From the NCBI GenBank assembly GCA_040081265.1, contig JBEBGV010000014.1, positions 20,919-84,918 of the forward strand: a stretch of DNA of 64,000 bases. The letters run 5' to 3'. The notes beneath the pieces are model-generated. The model was not told the origin of the DNA. It was given only the letters and a program-made list of their open reading frames with translations, and did not search any database. Shown one piece after another: positions 15,884-24,366 of this stretch; position 1 is the first letter of the stretch, and every line of letters starts with the position of its first letter. Source of the DNA: JBEBGV01 sp040081265 (GTDB lineage Bacteria > Acidobacteriota > Vicinamibacteria > Vicinamibacterales > UBA2999). The position numbers were made by a program, and so were the translations under genes.

Positions 15884-17221
15884 TCAGACGAGCACGACCA
15901 CGGACGCTGTCCCGAGGCGACATCGAAGGACGCCGTTGCGCTTGGTGATCAGCTTGCTGAGGGCCGCGTCCGCCTCGCGCGTGAACACGGCTCGTTGCCG
16001 GCCGCGCTTCACCTGGCAGCTCAATACGCCGCCGGATCGCACGAGCCTGAGCTCGCGCACGTCGATCGTCTCCTTCTGACCTCCAGCGAAGACGAGCTCG
16101 ACGCTCTGCCGCGACGGGTCTGGCGAGAACGGGGAGCCTCGACGCACGGCGAAGTGCTCAATCGTCAATGGAACATGTTCCGTTGGTGAATCTGCTGGCA
16201 TGCCGAGCGCAAACAGGCCTACCTGCGCTTCCTCTGCCGAGTCGAGCCCGAGGATTTCGCCGACCGCCCGCTCGGGAAACGCCCCGACGGCGCACGGCGC
16301 CAGCTTCATCGCTGTCGCCACCAGGTACATCGTCTGATACAGGGCGCCGGTTTCCTGGAGGATCAACTGCAACGGAATGCCGCTGTACTTCCAGCAGGCA
16401 CGTGGAAAGACCGCCGTCACCAGAAAGATCACGGCCGGCTCGCTGAGATCCCCGGCCCGCCGTCCCATCCTCATCCTGACCACCTGTCGCACCGCTTCGA
16501 TATAGCGGGGTTTGCGACCAAGGAACTCGAGGCGATGGTGAAACGGATGGTAGTAGTAGAAGCCTCTGTCAAAGGACCTGACGTTGAGCAGCACCGGATA
16601 GATTTCGAGCGGATATCTGGCCCCACCACTGGGGTAATTGCGCATTGACGTGGCTCCGAGGGTGGAGTCGTCAAGGCATGCATACGCGCGCGCTGTCAGT
16701 TGGAGAAACTGTTCGAGCTGGCGGCGCGCCAGAGGCCGGCTTGAATAGGTGCGAACGGACTGGCGCGTCGCGAGCCAATCTGCCAGAGGCTTCAGTTTCC
16801 CTTCGGGTGGATGCGTCTTCAGCGGCTTGGAAGACTTCGGTGCGATTGATTTCGTCCCTGCGGGCGGTGGGCCATCAGTGGCTACCTTGATCCCCCCCTC
16901 GTTGACGCCGCGAAGCAGGGCAAGTTCGACAGGATCGAGGCGGTTTCTGAACGGCCTGCCTGAGACCAGGCGACGGTAAGACTTCCGGTCGAGCAGGACT
17001 TCTTCTCTCACCAGCGCCGCGATCGTGGACGTCCACTGCGCGGCCGACATTCCGCGCGGCCTGGTTGGTGCACTGCCGTAACCGGCGAGCAGGGCGGCCA
17101 GAACGCCTGCCTCGAGGACGAAACGGCTGCCGTACTTCGAGTGCAGGACCGTAACCGATGCCTCGTCTGGACCAGGAATGAGGACGCAATACGGAGAGAG
17201 ACGATAGGAATCGGTCGACAC
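15884..17221 (-). CDS. SagB-type azoline dehydrogenase (nitroreductase fold)
   Basis: The 445-residue protein has an N-terminal region of about 140 residues and a nitroreductase-fold FMN domain: RQSVRTYSSRPLARRQLEQF, MRNYPSGGARYPLEIYPV, FYYYHPFHHRLE, and LQETGALYQTMYLVATAM. This is the SagB/ThcOx pattern, in which FMN oxidises azolines made by YcaO enzymes to azoles. The following C-terminal part is unrelated to the nitroreductase core. The start is GTG 17219-17221. It is divergent from the candidate precursor gene, with an AT-rich 71-bp spacer that could carry both promoters. The assignment to a peptide pathway is supported by the ThiF-YcaO gene next to the precursor. Confidence 0.88.
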   Translation of the reverse strand: MSTDSYRLSPYCVLIPGPDEASVTVLHSKYGSRFVLEAGVLAALLAGYGSAPTRPRGMSAAQWTSTIAALVREEVLLDRKSYRRLVSGRPFRNRLDPVELALLRGVNEGGIKVATDGPPPAGTKSIAPKSSKPLKTHPPEGKLKPLADWLATRQSVRTYSSRPLARRQLEQFLQLTARAYACLDDSTLGATSMRNYPSGGARYPLEIYPVLLNVRSFDRGFYYYHPFHHRLEFLGRKPRYIEAVRQVVRMRMGRRAGDLSEPAVIFLVTAVFPRACWKYSGIPLQLILQETGALYQTMYLVATAMKLAPCAVGAFPERAVGEILGLDSAEEAQVGLFALGMPADSPTEHVPLTIEHFAVRRGSPFSPDPSRQSVELVFAGGQKETIDVRELRLVRSGGVLSCQVKRGRQRAVFTREADAALSKLITKRNGVLRCRLGTASVVVLV

Positions 17222-17292
17222 CGGAGCCGTGATCAGAATTGTAATTTAATAGTGCGTGACATCGGTCGCGGTGGCGTGGCACCCTCTCGTTC

Positions 17293-17487
17293 ATGGATTC
17301 CAAGACCCCTACGAAGCAGAGCGGCCCAAAGACCAACGAGGTCGAGGCGCGTCGGAAGTTCCTGACGAAGATTGGGAAGGCGACCGCAACCGCGCCAGCC
17401 GTGGCGTTGTTACTCGCGGCGAGCGCGAAGTCCGCGTCTGCGCAGTCGCAGTACACGCCCCCGAGCAACGGCTGCGGCAGCGCCTAG
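17293..17487 (+). CDS. candidate RiPP precursor peptide
   Basis: A 64-residue peptide encoded between the SagB-type and ThiF-YcaO genes. Its N-terminal part is charged and threonine/lysine-rich, then ARRKFLTKIGKA (19-30) precedes a hydrophobic segment PAVALLLAAS (35-44) and SAKSASAQ. The C-terminal 13 residues SQYTPPSNGCGSA contain three Ser, one Thr and one Cys, residues that YcaO enzymes cyclise. The RRKFL-hydrophobic-AQ layout also resembles a Tat signal peptide. There is no good ribosome-binding site. The precursor role is inferred from size, position and composition; I recognise no family. Confidence 0.66.
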   Translation: MDSKTPTKQSGPKTNEVEARRKFLTKIGKATATAPAVALLLAASAKSASAQSQYTPPSNGCGSA

Positions 17488-17495
17488 TCCACTGT

Positions 17496-17512
17496 GGGCG
17501 GCTCTACCGCCC
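17496..17512. terminator. short hairpin between convergent genes
   Basis: GGGCGG-CTCTA-CCGCCC lies in the 27-bp gap between the stops of the candidate precursor and the ThiF-YcaO gene. No T-run follows, so it may be a weak bidirectional terminator or a 3'-end stabiliser. Confidence 0.4.
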
Positions 17513-17514
17513 AA

Positions 17515-19566
17515 TCACCAGAACGGGTGTGGCCACGGGTTCGACTCGCCAGAAAGCCGCTGGCGTCCGGGGCTTGCGCGACCATGCCCGATCTGCAGCG
17601 GCGCCAGCCCAGGGATCACGACCTTCACTGCCCGCAGTCCCCGGTCGAGCAGCAACGGTAGCGTGCAGTCGATGACGATCGGATCGTATCCAACGTCATT
17701 GATGCGCGAGGTCACCATCCGGATCTCTTCCTCGACTGCAAGGTTCTCGACCGCGCTCTGCTCCGCAAACGCGTGCCGCTCAGAAGAGGCCGTCAGAAAG
17801 GCGGTCACAGGCCGCTTTCTGCTGTCCTGATAGAAGCCAAGGTGATCCGGTAACCGGCGCACATCCCATGGATCCATGCTCTGACTCACGGCCGTCCGAT
17901 AGTGCGACGGGTCAGTCAGGTGCGGGTAGACGAACTGGGTGATCTCCCGGTACAGCTTCTCCAGCACGCGTGCTTTCGACATCCCCCCCACCATCGTGAT
18001 CATGAACAGGTCGGGATCACGTTCGTCTTCGAGCACGGCCATCATCACCGGCACGTGCACGTCGGTCGTGATATCGACGTGCGTCAGCCGAAAGGCCAGG
18101 TCACCAAAGGCGCTGCGGAGACCGTACGGATCGGGATCCTCGCTGCTCAACTCCACTCGCGGACGTGACGATTGGTTCAGCCACGTCGTCATGAACGCAT
18201 CTCGCTCGATCACTTCATAGAGACCATTGAGAACCGCATGATGCAGGCTGGAGTGGCAGGCGGCGCCGCTGCTGTTGGCGTGGATGATTGACGCATGCGG
18301 CGTGCCGTTCACCACATCGAGCGGCATCAGCACCGGCTGGCCGCTCGAGAGCCTGACACCCCAGATCCAGCTCATCTCAGCGTGAGGATCGAATCGGCGC
18401 ACCGGAACCCGTGGGTCGACGAACTGCTCCTCGGTGAAGGCTCCGAGCTCGCGGAGATCGACGGCGACGCGGTCGACGTCGGCATAGGTCGCGCGCACGA
18501 CACGCGACGGATCGACGTATTCGAGAGCCGCCAGACGCTCCAGCCCCTCGATCAGCGCCAGCGTCATCGCCGCTTCCGCGTCCTGGAAATCGAATCCACC
18601 CGTGACGACGAGGTCACGCCTCGATCCGAGCACACGCACGCGCACGGCTCGCGCATACGCCGCATCCATGAAGGGCGTGTCGTCAGGTTTGACGCCACGC
18701 TCAGCGAGCAGGGACCCAATCGCCCGCCGTTCGTGAGCCCCACTCGTCACGCTTCGCTCGAACAGACCGCAGTTCCGATCAATCAGCGGCCGGAGGCCGG
18801 TCCCGAGCTCGAGGAGACTCCGCGGCGGCGAGACCGACGCCCACTCAGATGCCCAGTGTTCGTGCGTCTCGTCCCTGAGCGTGTCAATCGTCGATGAGCG
18901 GCGCGGAAAGCACTGGCGGCACGCGAAGTGCCGAGAAACAGGATGGGCCGTGGCGGTGCGTTCGCTAAAATCGAGGACGTGTACGCGAGCATCCGCCGCC
19001 ATCCCGGCGTTCGCAGCCCGGACGACGTCGGCCAGAGCCAGCGTAGTGAACGTCGCAGCCCGCGCAACGTCGCCCGCGGCGTGTCGGTATCGCCACGGCA
19101 CGCGGACAAACGACTGTTGACTCAGGTCCCGAAGGACGGCCGCCTCGAGCGGGTCGCGTCTCGCGCGGTGCTCCCACTCGCAGGAGACGCAGCCAGCGCC
19201 GGGTACACGAGGGGTGACAATCTGCAGCCGCGCGCCGGTGTCGGTCAGCTCGCACGCAATCAATGGCACGTGGCGGGCCTCGCAGAGACTCGCCAGGTCC
19301 AGCGGCGTGCCACTCTGCGCATCGCTGCAGCTGATCACCGCACCAGATCGTTCGATGGCGTCGGCGATCTGGTTACGGACCGACCCGTCGCTCGATGCCG
19401 ATTGACCGCGGGTATCGAGGTCGAGCAAGAACAACGACCGGGCGCCACCCTGGAGGAGTTGCGTGGTGACGGCAGTCCCCAACCAGCCAAGGCCGACAAC
19501 GAGCACCGGCGGCAGGTCTTCAAGTGGGCGAGGAGACGTGTGCGTGGCTGACGAACCCGGGAGCAT
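17515..19566 (-). CDS. ThiF-YcaO fusion cyclodehydratase
   Basis: The 683-residue protein fuses an E1/ThiF-like domain (GLGWLG at 25-30; zinc-type pairs CVSC 126-129 and CRQC 216-219) to a YcaO domain (about 235-683) with ALIEGLERLAALEY, HHAVLNGLYEVIERDAF and REITQFVYP. It ends SNPWPHPFW, resembling the proline-rich YcaO tail. Such fusions cyclise Cys, Ser or Thr of RiPP precursors to azolines using ATP. No winged-helix leader-binding domain precedes the ThiF fold; residues from a longer start (19707) overlap the divergent gene and look non-coding, so 19566 was chosen. The stop is 27 bp from that of the candidate precursor. Confidence 0.9.
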   Translation of the reverse strand: MLPGSSATHTSPRPLEDLPPVLVVGLGWLGTAVTTQLLQGGARSLFLLDLDTRGQSASSDGSVRNQIADAIERSGAVISCSDAQSGTPLDLASLCEARHVPLIACELTDTGARLQIVTPRVPGAGCVSCEWEHRARRDPLEAAVLRDLSQQSFVRVPWRYRHAAGDVARAATFTTLALADVVRAANAGMAADARVHVLDFSERTATAHPVSRHFACRQCFPRRSSTIDTLRDETHEHWASEWASVSPPRSLLELGTGLRPLIDRNCGLFERSVTSGAHERRAIGSLLAERGVKPDDTPFMDAAYARAVRVRVLGSRRDLVVTGGFDFQDAEAAMTLALIEGLERLAALEYVDPSRVVRATYADVDRVAVDLRELGAFTEEQFVDPRVPVRRFDPHAEMSWIWGVRLSSGQPVLMPLDVVNGTPHASIIHANSSGAACHSSLHHAVLNGLYEVIERDAFMTTWLNQSSRPRVELSSEDPDPYGLRSAFGDLAFRLTHVDITTDVHVPVMMAVLEDERDPDLFMITMVGGMSKARVLEKLYREITQFVYPHLTDPSHYRTAVSQSMDPWDVRRLPDHLGFYQDSRKRPVTAFLTASSERHAFAEQSAVENLAVEEEIRMVTSRINDVGYDPIVIDCTLPLLLDRGLRAVKVVIPGLAPLQIGHGRASPGRQRLSGESNPWPHPFW

Positions 19567-19575
19567 CTGCAGGGT

Positions 19576-20394
19576 ATGGTAAGTGATCGTCCGCGCGTGT
19601 TCGGCGTGTGCTACGACTCGAGGTTCGATCCCTGGATCGAAGACCACGCGATCGACGTTGGCTGCGTCGAGGTGCAAGCCGAACACTTCTACACCTCGAC
19701 ACCGCATCGGCTGCGTTGGCTGGCGGCACGGTCCCCGCTCATCGTTCGCTGCAGCAGCCTCTCACTCGGTGGTCCGGACCCAGTCGACGAGCGACAGCTC
19801 GCCTCCTGCGCTGCCGTGCTTCGAGACGCGGACGCGCTGTGGCTCACGCATCCTCTGGGATTCAGCCGCGCCGGCGAGATCGACCTCGGCATGAACATCC
19901 CGATCTCGCTGACTGCGCCCAACCTCGATCTGGTCATCGATCGCATCAACGACGTCGTGGAACGCTGCGGACGCCAACTGCTGATCGAAAACGGCTCGTC
20001 GCGACTCACAGTGTCCGGGACCCTCGTCGAAACGGAGTTTCTCAACCGTCTGTGCGCCCGATCCGCCAGCAAGCTGCTCATCGACCTGTCCGCGCTGTGC
20101 ATCGACGGGCGGAGGCACCGATTCACGCCGACTTCGTGGCTCGATGACATCGACCCGCAGCAGATTGCGCAGCTTCGCGTCGTGAGCCCCATGGACTCTA
20201 TCGACCCTGCCGCACCGGCCCCAACCCTCGACGAGCAGTTCTCGCTCGTCGCTCGCGTCCTCACGCGTGCCCGCCCGCAGGCCATCGTCCTTGCGGCCCC
20301 GCGAGGCCCGCTCGACGTCGTCGCTCGAGCACTGGCCCAGCTGAGGGCTGTCGCGACGAACGGTGGTGATGCCGATCGGAGGGCAGCGCTATGA
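19576..20394 (+). CDS. divergent DUF692 (MNIO-like) protein
   Basis: The 272-residue protein follows the TIM-barrel pattern of DUF692 multinuclear iron-dependent oxidases: VEVQAEHFY, SSLSLGG, DALWLTHPLGFS, MNIPISLTAPNLDLVIDRIN and LLIENGSS. The family's usual metal ligands are largely absent by eye: the His before SLSLG is Arg58, the DH of SDHL is His92-Pro93, the Asn residues of the LLDVNN motif are replaced in LIDLSAL (Asp170 kept), and the IHLAGH histidine is missing. Glu138 and Asn139 remain. Its start is 9 bp from that of the divergent ThiF-YcaO gene, and its stop overlaps the next start. It may be a non-catalytic partner; this is inference. Confidence 0.62.
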   Translation: MVSDRPRVFGVCYDSRFDPWIEDHAIDVGCVEVQAEHFYTSTPHRLRWLAARSPLIVRCSSLSLGGPDPVDERQLASCAAVLRDADALWLTHPLGFSRAGEIDLGMNIPISLTAPNLDLVIDRINDVVERCGRQLLIENGSSRLTVSGTLVETEFLNRLCARSASKLLIDLSALCIDGRRHRFTPTSWLDDIDPQQIAQLRVVSPMDSIDPAAPAPTLDEQFSLVARVLTRARPQAIVLAAPRGPLDVVARALAQLRAVATNGGDADRRAAL

Positions 20395-21782
20395 GGCCCC
20401 TGATGGTGGCAGGCGACGTCCGCCTGTTCGTGCTCGGCGACGAAGGCGTTCTCTTCTCAGAACTACGGCAGGAACTCTACACGCTGAACGCCTCCGCGAC
20501 ACTGCTCTGGTGCCTTCTCGAGGAGGGCGTGTCCCTTGACGGTCTGGTAGATGCCTACGCACAGACGTTTACGTTGACCCGAGCAGCGGCTGAGCATCAC
20601 GTCTACCCGACGCTGCGCCGTTGGTTCGGCCTCGGGCATGTCCTCGATCCGGAGGTGCCCGGTCCGGGGCAGACGTCGCTCAGCGAAGCGCTCGCGTGCC
20701 TGCTGACCAACAGCGAACTGCGGGAGATGTTCAGACGCTCCCCCGCCGCAACCGGGACGGCCATTGGCGTCGTGAGTCACGACCGCGACGCATTCGTCGC
20801 GCTCGATCCAGACGCTCTCGCCCAACAGGCCGACGACATCGCTCTTCAGCGCCGCCGACGGCGCTTTGGAACTCCTGACCGCGTGGTGACGTTGAGCAGC
20901 GATGAGGTGTTGACCGCGGCGGCAAGTGCGCCGCTGTATGCCGAGACGGTCCTGCGCTACTACCGGATGGTCGGTACAACGTTCCGACTGTCGCTGTCAC
21001 CAGCACTGGACGCTCTCGTCCATCCCGTCCTCGTCCATCTCGAGACTGAGGCAGCCTCGGCCCCAGACGTCGTTCTTCACCTCCGCGAGTCCAACGGTGG
21101 CTGCGTCATCTTCGACGGTCTCATGCCGGTTGCCTGGCACAGTGCCACCGCGATGATGGTGCCCGCGCTGAAGCTTCTCCTCAGGACATTCGCCGTGGCG
21201 CGTCACGCGTATTTCATGGAACTCCACGCCGGCGTGGTGCTCCTGGGGAATGGCGCCCTGCTCCTGCCTGGATCGGCCGGTCGAGGGAAGACGACACTGA
21301 CGGCGGCCCTGGTGCGGAGCGGCGGCATCTACTTTTCGGATGAGATCGCGCTTCTCGAAGGGATCTCGCTCAATGTCCGCCCTGTGCCGCTGGCAATGAC
21401 CATCAAGCCAGGCAGCATCACGCCCCTGCTGGGTCTGTATCCGGAGTTGAGCACACTCGACGAGCATCTCCGAGAAGACCGGCAGCCGGTCCGGTATCTA
21501 CCACCGCGGCCCGAATCCCGGTGTCCAGCAGACCAGGCGCCGCTGCCTGTCAGGTGGGTGGTGTTTCCACACTATGAGGCGGGCTCCGAGACCCTCGTCA
21601 ACCCACTGAGCCCTGCGCAGGGACTCAGGCGTCTGCTGGACGAATCGCTCGTCCTGCCGGACGTGCTCGATCGCCAGAACGTTGAACGACTCGTGGACTG
21701 GGCACGGCGGCTGCAGTTCTACGACCTCCGCATGTCGTCACTCGAGGAGGGTGTTCGCGCTGTTCAGGAGCTCTCATCATGA
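20391..21782 (+). CDS. PqqD-HPr kinase-like fusion protein
   Basis: The 463-residue protein joins an N-terminal PqqD-like domain (about 5-90, EGVLFSELRQELYTLNASAT) to a C-terminal HprK-type kinase domain with P-loop GSAGRGKTT (294-302) and SDEIALLEG (315-323). PqqD domains bind RiPP leader peptides; HprK-related kinases are common but unexplained members of peptide-maturation clusters. Because the ThiF-YcaO protein lacks its own leader-binding domain, this protein could deliver the precursor. The middle region (90-280) has no family I recognise. The ATG overlaps the previous stop (ATGA), so the two genes are co-translated. Confidence 0.78.
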   Translation: MRPLMVAGDVRLFVLGDEGVLFSELRQELYTLNASATLLWCLLEEGVSLDGLVDAYAQTFTLTRAAAEHHVYPTLRRWFGLGHVLDPEVPGPGQTSLSEALACLLTNSELREMFRRSPAATGTAIGVVSHDRDAFVALDPDALAQQADDIALQRRRRRFGTPDRVVTLSSDEVLTAAASAPLYAETVLRYYRMVGTTFRLSLSPALDALVHPVLVHLETEAASAPDVVLHLRESNGGCVIFDGLMPVAWHSATAMMVPALKLLLRTFAVARHAYFMELHAGVVLLGNGALLLPGSAGRGKTTLTAALVRSGGIYFSDEIALLEGISLNVRPVPLAMTIKPGSITPLLGLYPELSTLDEHLREDRQPVRYLPPRPESRCPADQAPLPVRWVVFPHYEAGSETLVNPLSPAQGLRRLLDESLVLPDVLDRQNVERLVDWARRLQFYDLRMSSLEEGVRAVQELSS

Positions 21783-21861
21783 GGTTGGCAGGCCACGCGA
21801 CATTCCCACTCCTGCACCGCCAGTTTGCGCTCTGCGCGCCCCACTGCCGATTCATGAACGT

Positions 21862-23469
21862 ATGCGCCATGCCTTCCTGGCCGTGTCCGCCGGCACGCTC
21901 GCACTCGTCGCGGCGGTGGCCCTGGTCTGGCCGCCCGTCCTCTGGTCGCTCCTGGTCATCGTCCCCCTGATCGTCCGCGGGGTGGCCGACATGCTGCAAA
22001 CCAGGCAGGCCGTGCGCCGAAATTTTCCGCTCATCGGTCACGGGCGTTACCTGCTCGAGCAGATCCGGCCGGAAATCAATCAGTATTTCGTCGAGAGCAA
22101 CCACGACGGCCGCCCCTTCAGTCGCAACGACCGATCGGTCGTTTACCAGCGCGCCAAGGGCGAACTCGACACGCTGCCCTTTGGCACGCAGCGCGACGTC
22201 TACGCCGTCGGTTACGAATGGATCAACCATTCGCTGGCTCCAGTCGAACCCGATCACGCGCGCAGTCGCATCGTGGTCGGCAACAACGCGTGCACCAAGC
22301 CCTACTCGGCGTCGATTTTCAATGTCTCGGCGATGAGCTACGGCTCGCTCAGCAAGAACGCGGTCCTCGCCCTCAACACCGGCGCGCGGATGGGCAGCTT
22401 CGCCCACAACACCGGCGAGGGCGGCCTCAGCCCTTACCACCTGGAACCGGGCGGCGACCTGATCTGGCAGATCGGCACCGGCTATTTCAGCTGCCGCACA
22501 GCGGACGGACGCTTCAACCCGGACGCCTTCGCCGAGCGCGCGGCACTGCCGAACGTCAAGATGATCGAGGTGAAGCTCTCGCAGGGCGCCAAGCCCGGAC
22601 ACGGCGGTATCCTGCCCGCCGCCAAGCTCACACCGGAGATCGTCCAGATCCGCGGCGTCGAGCCTGGCAAGGACGTCCTCTCGCCACCCGCACACACCGC
22701 GTTCAGCACACCGATCGGCCTGCTGCAGTTCCTGCAGTTGCTGCGCGAGGCGTCCGGGGGCAAGCCCGTCGGCTTCAAACTGTGCGTCGGCAAACGCCAC
22801 GAGTTCTTCGGCATCATCAAGGCCATGCTGGAATCGGGCATCGTCCCCGACTTCATCACGGTGGATGGCGGCGAAGGCGGCACCGGCGCAGCGCCGATCG
22901 AGTTCTCCGACTCAGTCGGTACGCCTCTCAACGAGGGGCTGTCGTTCGTGCACTACGCACTGGTCGGCGCGGGCCTTCGCGACCAGGTCCGCCTGATCGC
23001 CTCGGGCAAGGTGAACACCGGGTTCCAGATCGCGACGAAAGTCGCACTCGGCGCCGACATGTGCAATGCGGCGCGAGCGATGATGTTCGCGCTGGGCTGC
23101 ATCCAGGCGCTTCGCTGCAACAGTAATGAGTGCCCCACCGGCATCGCGACGCAGAATCCGGAGCTCGTGCACGGCCTCCACGTCGGCGACAAGTCCACCC
23201 GCGTCGCGCGTTTCCACCGCGAGACGGTGAAGAGCTTCTTCGAAGTCCTCGGAGCCGCCGGGCTGCAGGACCCCGGCGCGCTGAAGCCGTGGTACGTGAT
23301 GCGGCGCGTCAACTCCGGCGAAGTGAAGAGCTACAACGACATCTATCCGCCCCTCGAGCCCGGCGTACTGCTGCACTCCTCGGTGGGCGGCAGTCTCGGC
23401 AAGGCCTGGGACGTAGCCCGGCCCGACAGCTTCTCGGCCCGCACGCGCTCGGTCAGCCGGGCGGCCTAG
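21862..23469 (+). CDS. FMN-binding glutamate synthase-like protein
   Basis: The 535-residue protein has one or two N-terminal hydrophobic segments (about 5-45) and then the FMN/synthase domain of glutamate synthase: IFNVSAMSYGSLSKNAV, HNTGEGGLSPYH, MIEVKLSQGAKPGHGGILP, FITVDGGEGGTGAAP and a Cys-rich RCNSNECPTGIATQ, equivalent to the 3Fe-4S region. It lacks the glutaminase domain, so it is one of the stand-alone, membrane-tethered GltB-like proteins of unknown substrate. The start at ATG 21862 was chosen because the upstream sequence overlaps the kinase gene in another frame. A 39-bp gap separates it from the next gene. Confidence 0.85.
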   Translation: MRHAFLAVSAGTLALVAAVALVWPPVLWSLLVIVPLIVRGVADMLQTRQAVRRNFPLIGHGRYLLEQIRPEINQYFVESNHDGRPFSRNDRSVVYQRAKGELDTLPFGTQRDVYAVGYEWINHSLAPVEPDHARSRIVVGNNACTKPYSASIFNVSAMSYGSLSKNAVLALNTGARMGSFAHNTGEGGLSPYHLEPGGDLIWQIGTGYFSCRTADGRFNPDAFAERAALPNVKMIEVKLSQGAKPGHGGILPAAKLTPEIVQIRGVEPGKDVLSPPAHTAFSTPIGLLQFLQLLREASGGKPVGFKLCVGKRHEFFGIIKAMLESGIVPDFITVDGGEGGTGAAPIEFSDSVGTPLNEGLSFVHYALVGAGLRDQVRLIASGKVNTGFQIATKVALGADMCNAARAMMFALGCIQALRCNSNECPTGIATQNPELVHGLHVGDKSTRVARFHRETVKSFFEVLGAAGLQDPGALKPWYVMRRVNSGEVKSYNDIYPPLEPGVLLHSSVGGSLGKAWDVARPDSFSARTRSVSRAA

Positions 23470-23508
23470 CTGAGCGGGGCCAGCCCCTGCACCTGATAGC
23501 ATCGCGAT

Positions 23509-24366
23509 ATGCGCATCGCACTGGTGATGCTCGCCCTCATCGCGACGCCCCTGGCGCCGCAGGCGCAGGACCGTCCGCTCCCCGACTTCGACACCTTCGC
23601 CGCCGAAGTGAAGAAGCATCTCGCCACTGACGAGGAGCGGCAGAGCGGGTACGTCTTCAATGAGCGACGAGTCGAACAGAAGGTCAACGGACAGGGGCGC
23701 GTCACCGACGAGTCGGTCAAGATCTTCGAGATCTATCCCGGTCTCCCGGGCGAAGCTCGCTATGTCCGCCTGATCGAACAGGACGGACGCCCAACCCCGC
23801 CAGACAAGCTCGCCAAACAGGACGCTGAACGCCGCCGCAAGGTCGAAGACTACGCTCGGAAACAAGGCGTCGCGTCGGAGCAGCGCAAGCAGGCGCGCGA
23901 GGGCGACAAAGCACGCCAGGAATACTCAGCGGCGGTTGAGGACATCTTCAGGGTGTTCGACATCACGATGGTAAAGCGCGAGCCGATCGACGGTCGCGAC
24001 ACGATCTACGCCACGCTCACCCCCAAACCCAACGCCAGACCCCTGACCGACGATGGGAAGGTGATGAGGCACTTCAAGGCGAAGGCGTGGATCAGCGAGT
24101 CGGACTACGAGCTGGTACGGGTGGAAATCGAAGCGGTGGATACGCTGTCGTTCGGCCTCGGCCTGCTGGCCAGAGTGCACAAGGGTACTGTGGCCACCTA
24201 CCAGCGCCGCTACGTCAACGGCGAGGCATGGATGCCAGCCGAAGTAACCTGGACGGCGAGCGCGCGCGTTCTCCTGCTCCGCCGCCTCCGCCTCCGCGGC
24301 ATCTCGGAGTTCTCCAACTATCGACGCTACAGCGTGGAAACGTCCACAACGATCGGTCAGCCCTGA
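23509..24366 (+). CDS. secreted hypothetical protein
   Basis: The 285-residue protein has a signal peptide (MRIALVMLALIATPLAPQAQ) and a charged, coiled-coil-like middle (about 95-135, rich in Lys, Arg, Glu and Gln). A beta-rich C-terminus carries HFKAKAWISESDYELVRVEI and ends EFSNYRRYSVETSTTI. This layout occurs in secreted proteins of acidobacteria; it somewhat resembles outer-membrane lipoprotein-sorting folds but I cannot assign a function. A second protein of similar architecture is encoded at 34605-35444. A run of hairpin repeats follows its stop codon directly. Confidence 0.72.
   Translation: MRIALVMLALIATPLAPQAQDRPLPDFDTFAAEVKKHLATDEERQSGYVFNERRVEQKVNGQGRVTDESVKIFEIYPGLPGEARYVRLIEQDGRPTPPDKLAKQDAERRRKVEDYARKQGVASEQRKQAREGDKARQEYSAAVEDIFRVFDITMVKREPIDGRDTIYATLTPKPNARPLTDDGKVMRHFKAKAWISESDYELVRVEIEAVDTLSFGLGLLARVHKGTVATYQRRYVNGEAWMPAEVTWTASARVLLLRRLRLRGISEFSNYRRYSVETSTTIGQP

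Noticed and set aside
19567..19707. Longer start for the ThiF-YcaO gene
   Set aside because: The added 47 residues overlap the divergent gene antisense, are not similar to a leader-binding domain and would embed one gene start in another.
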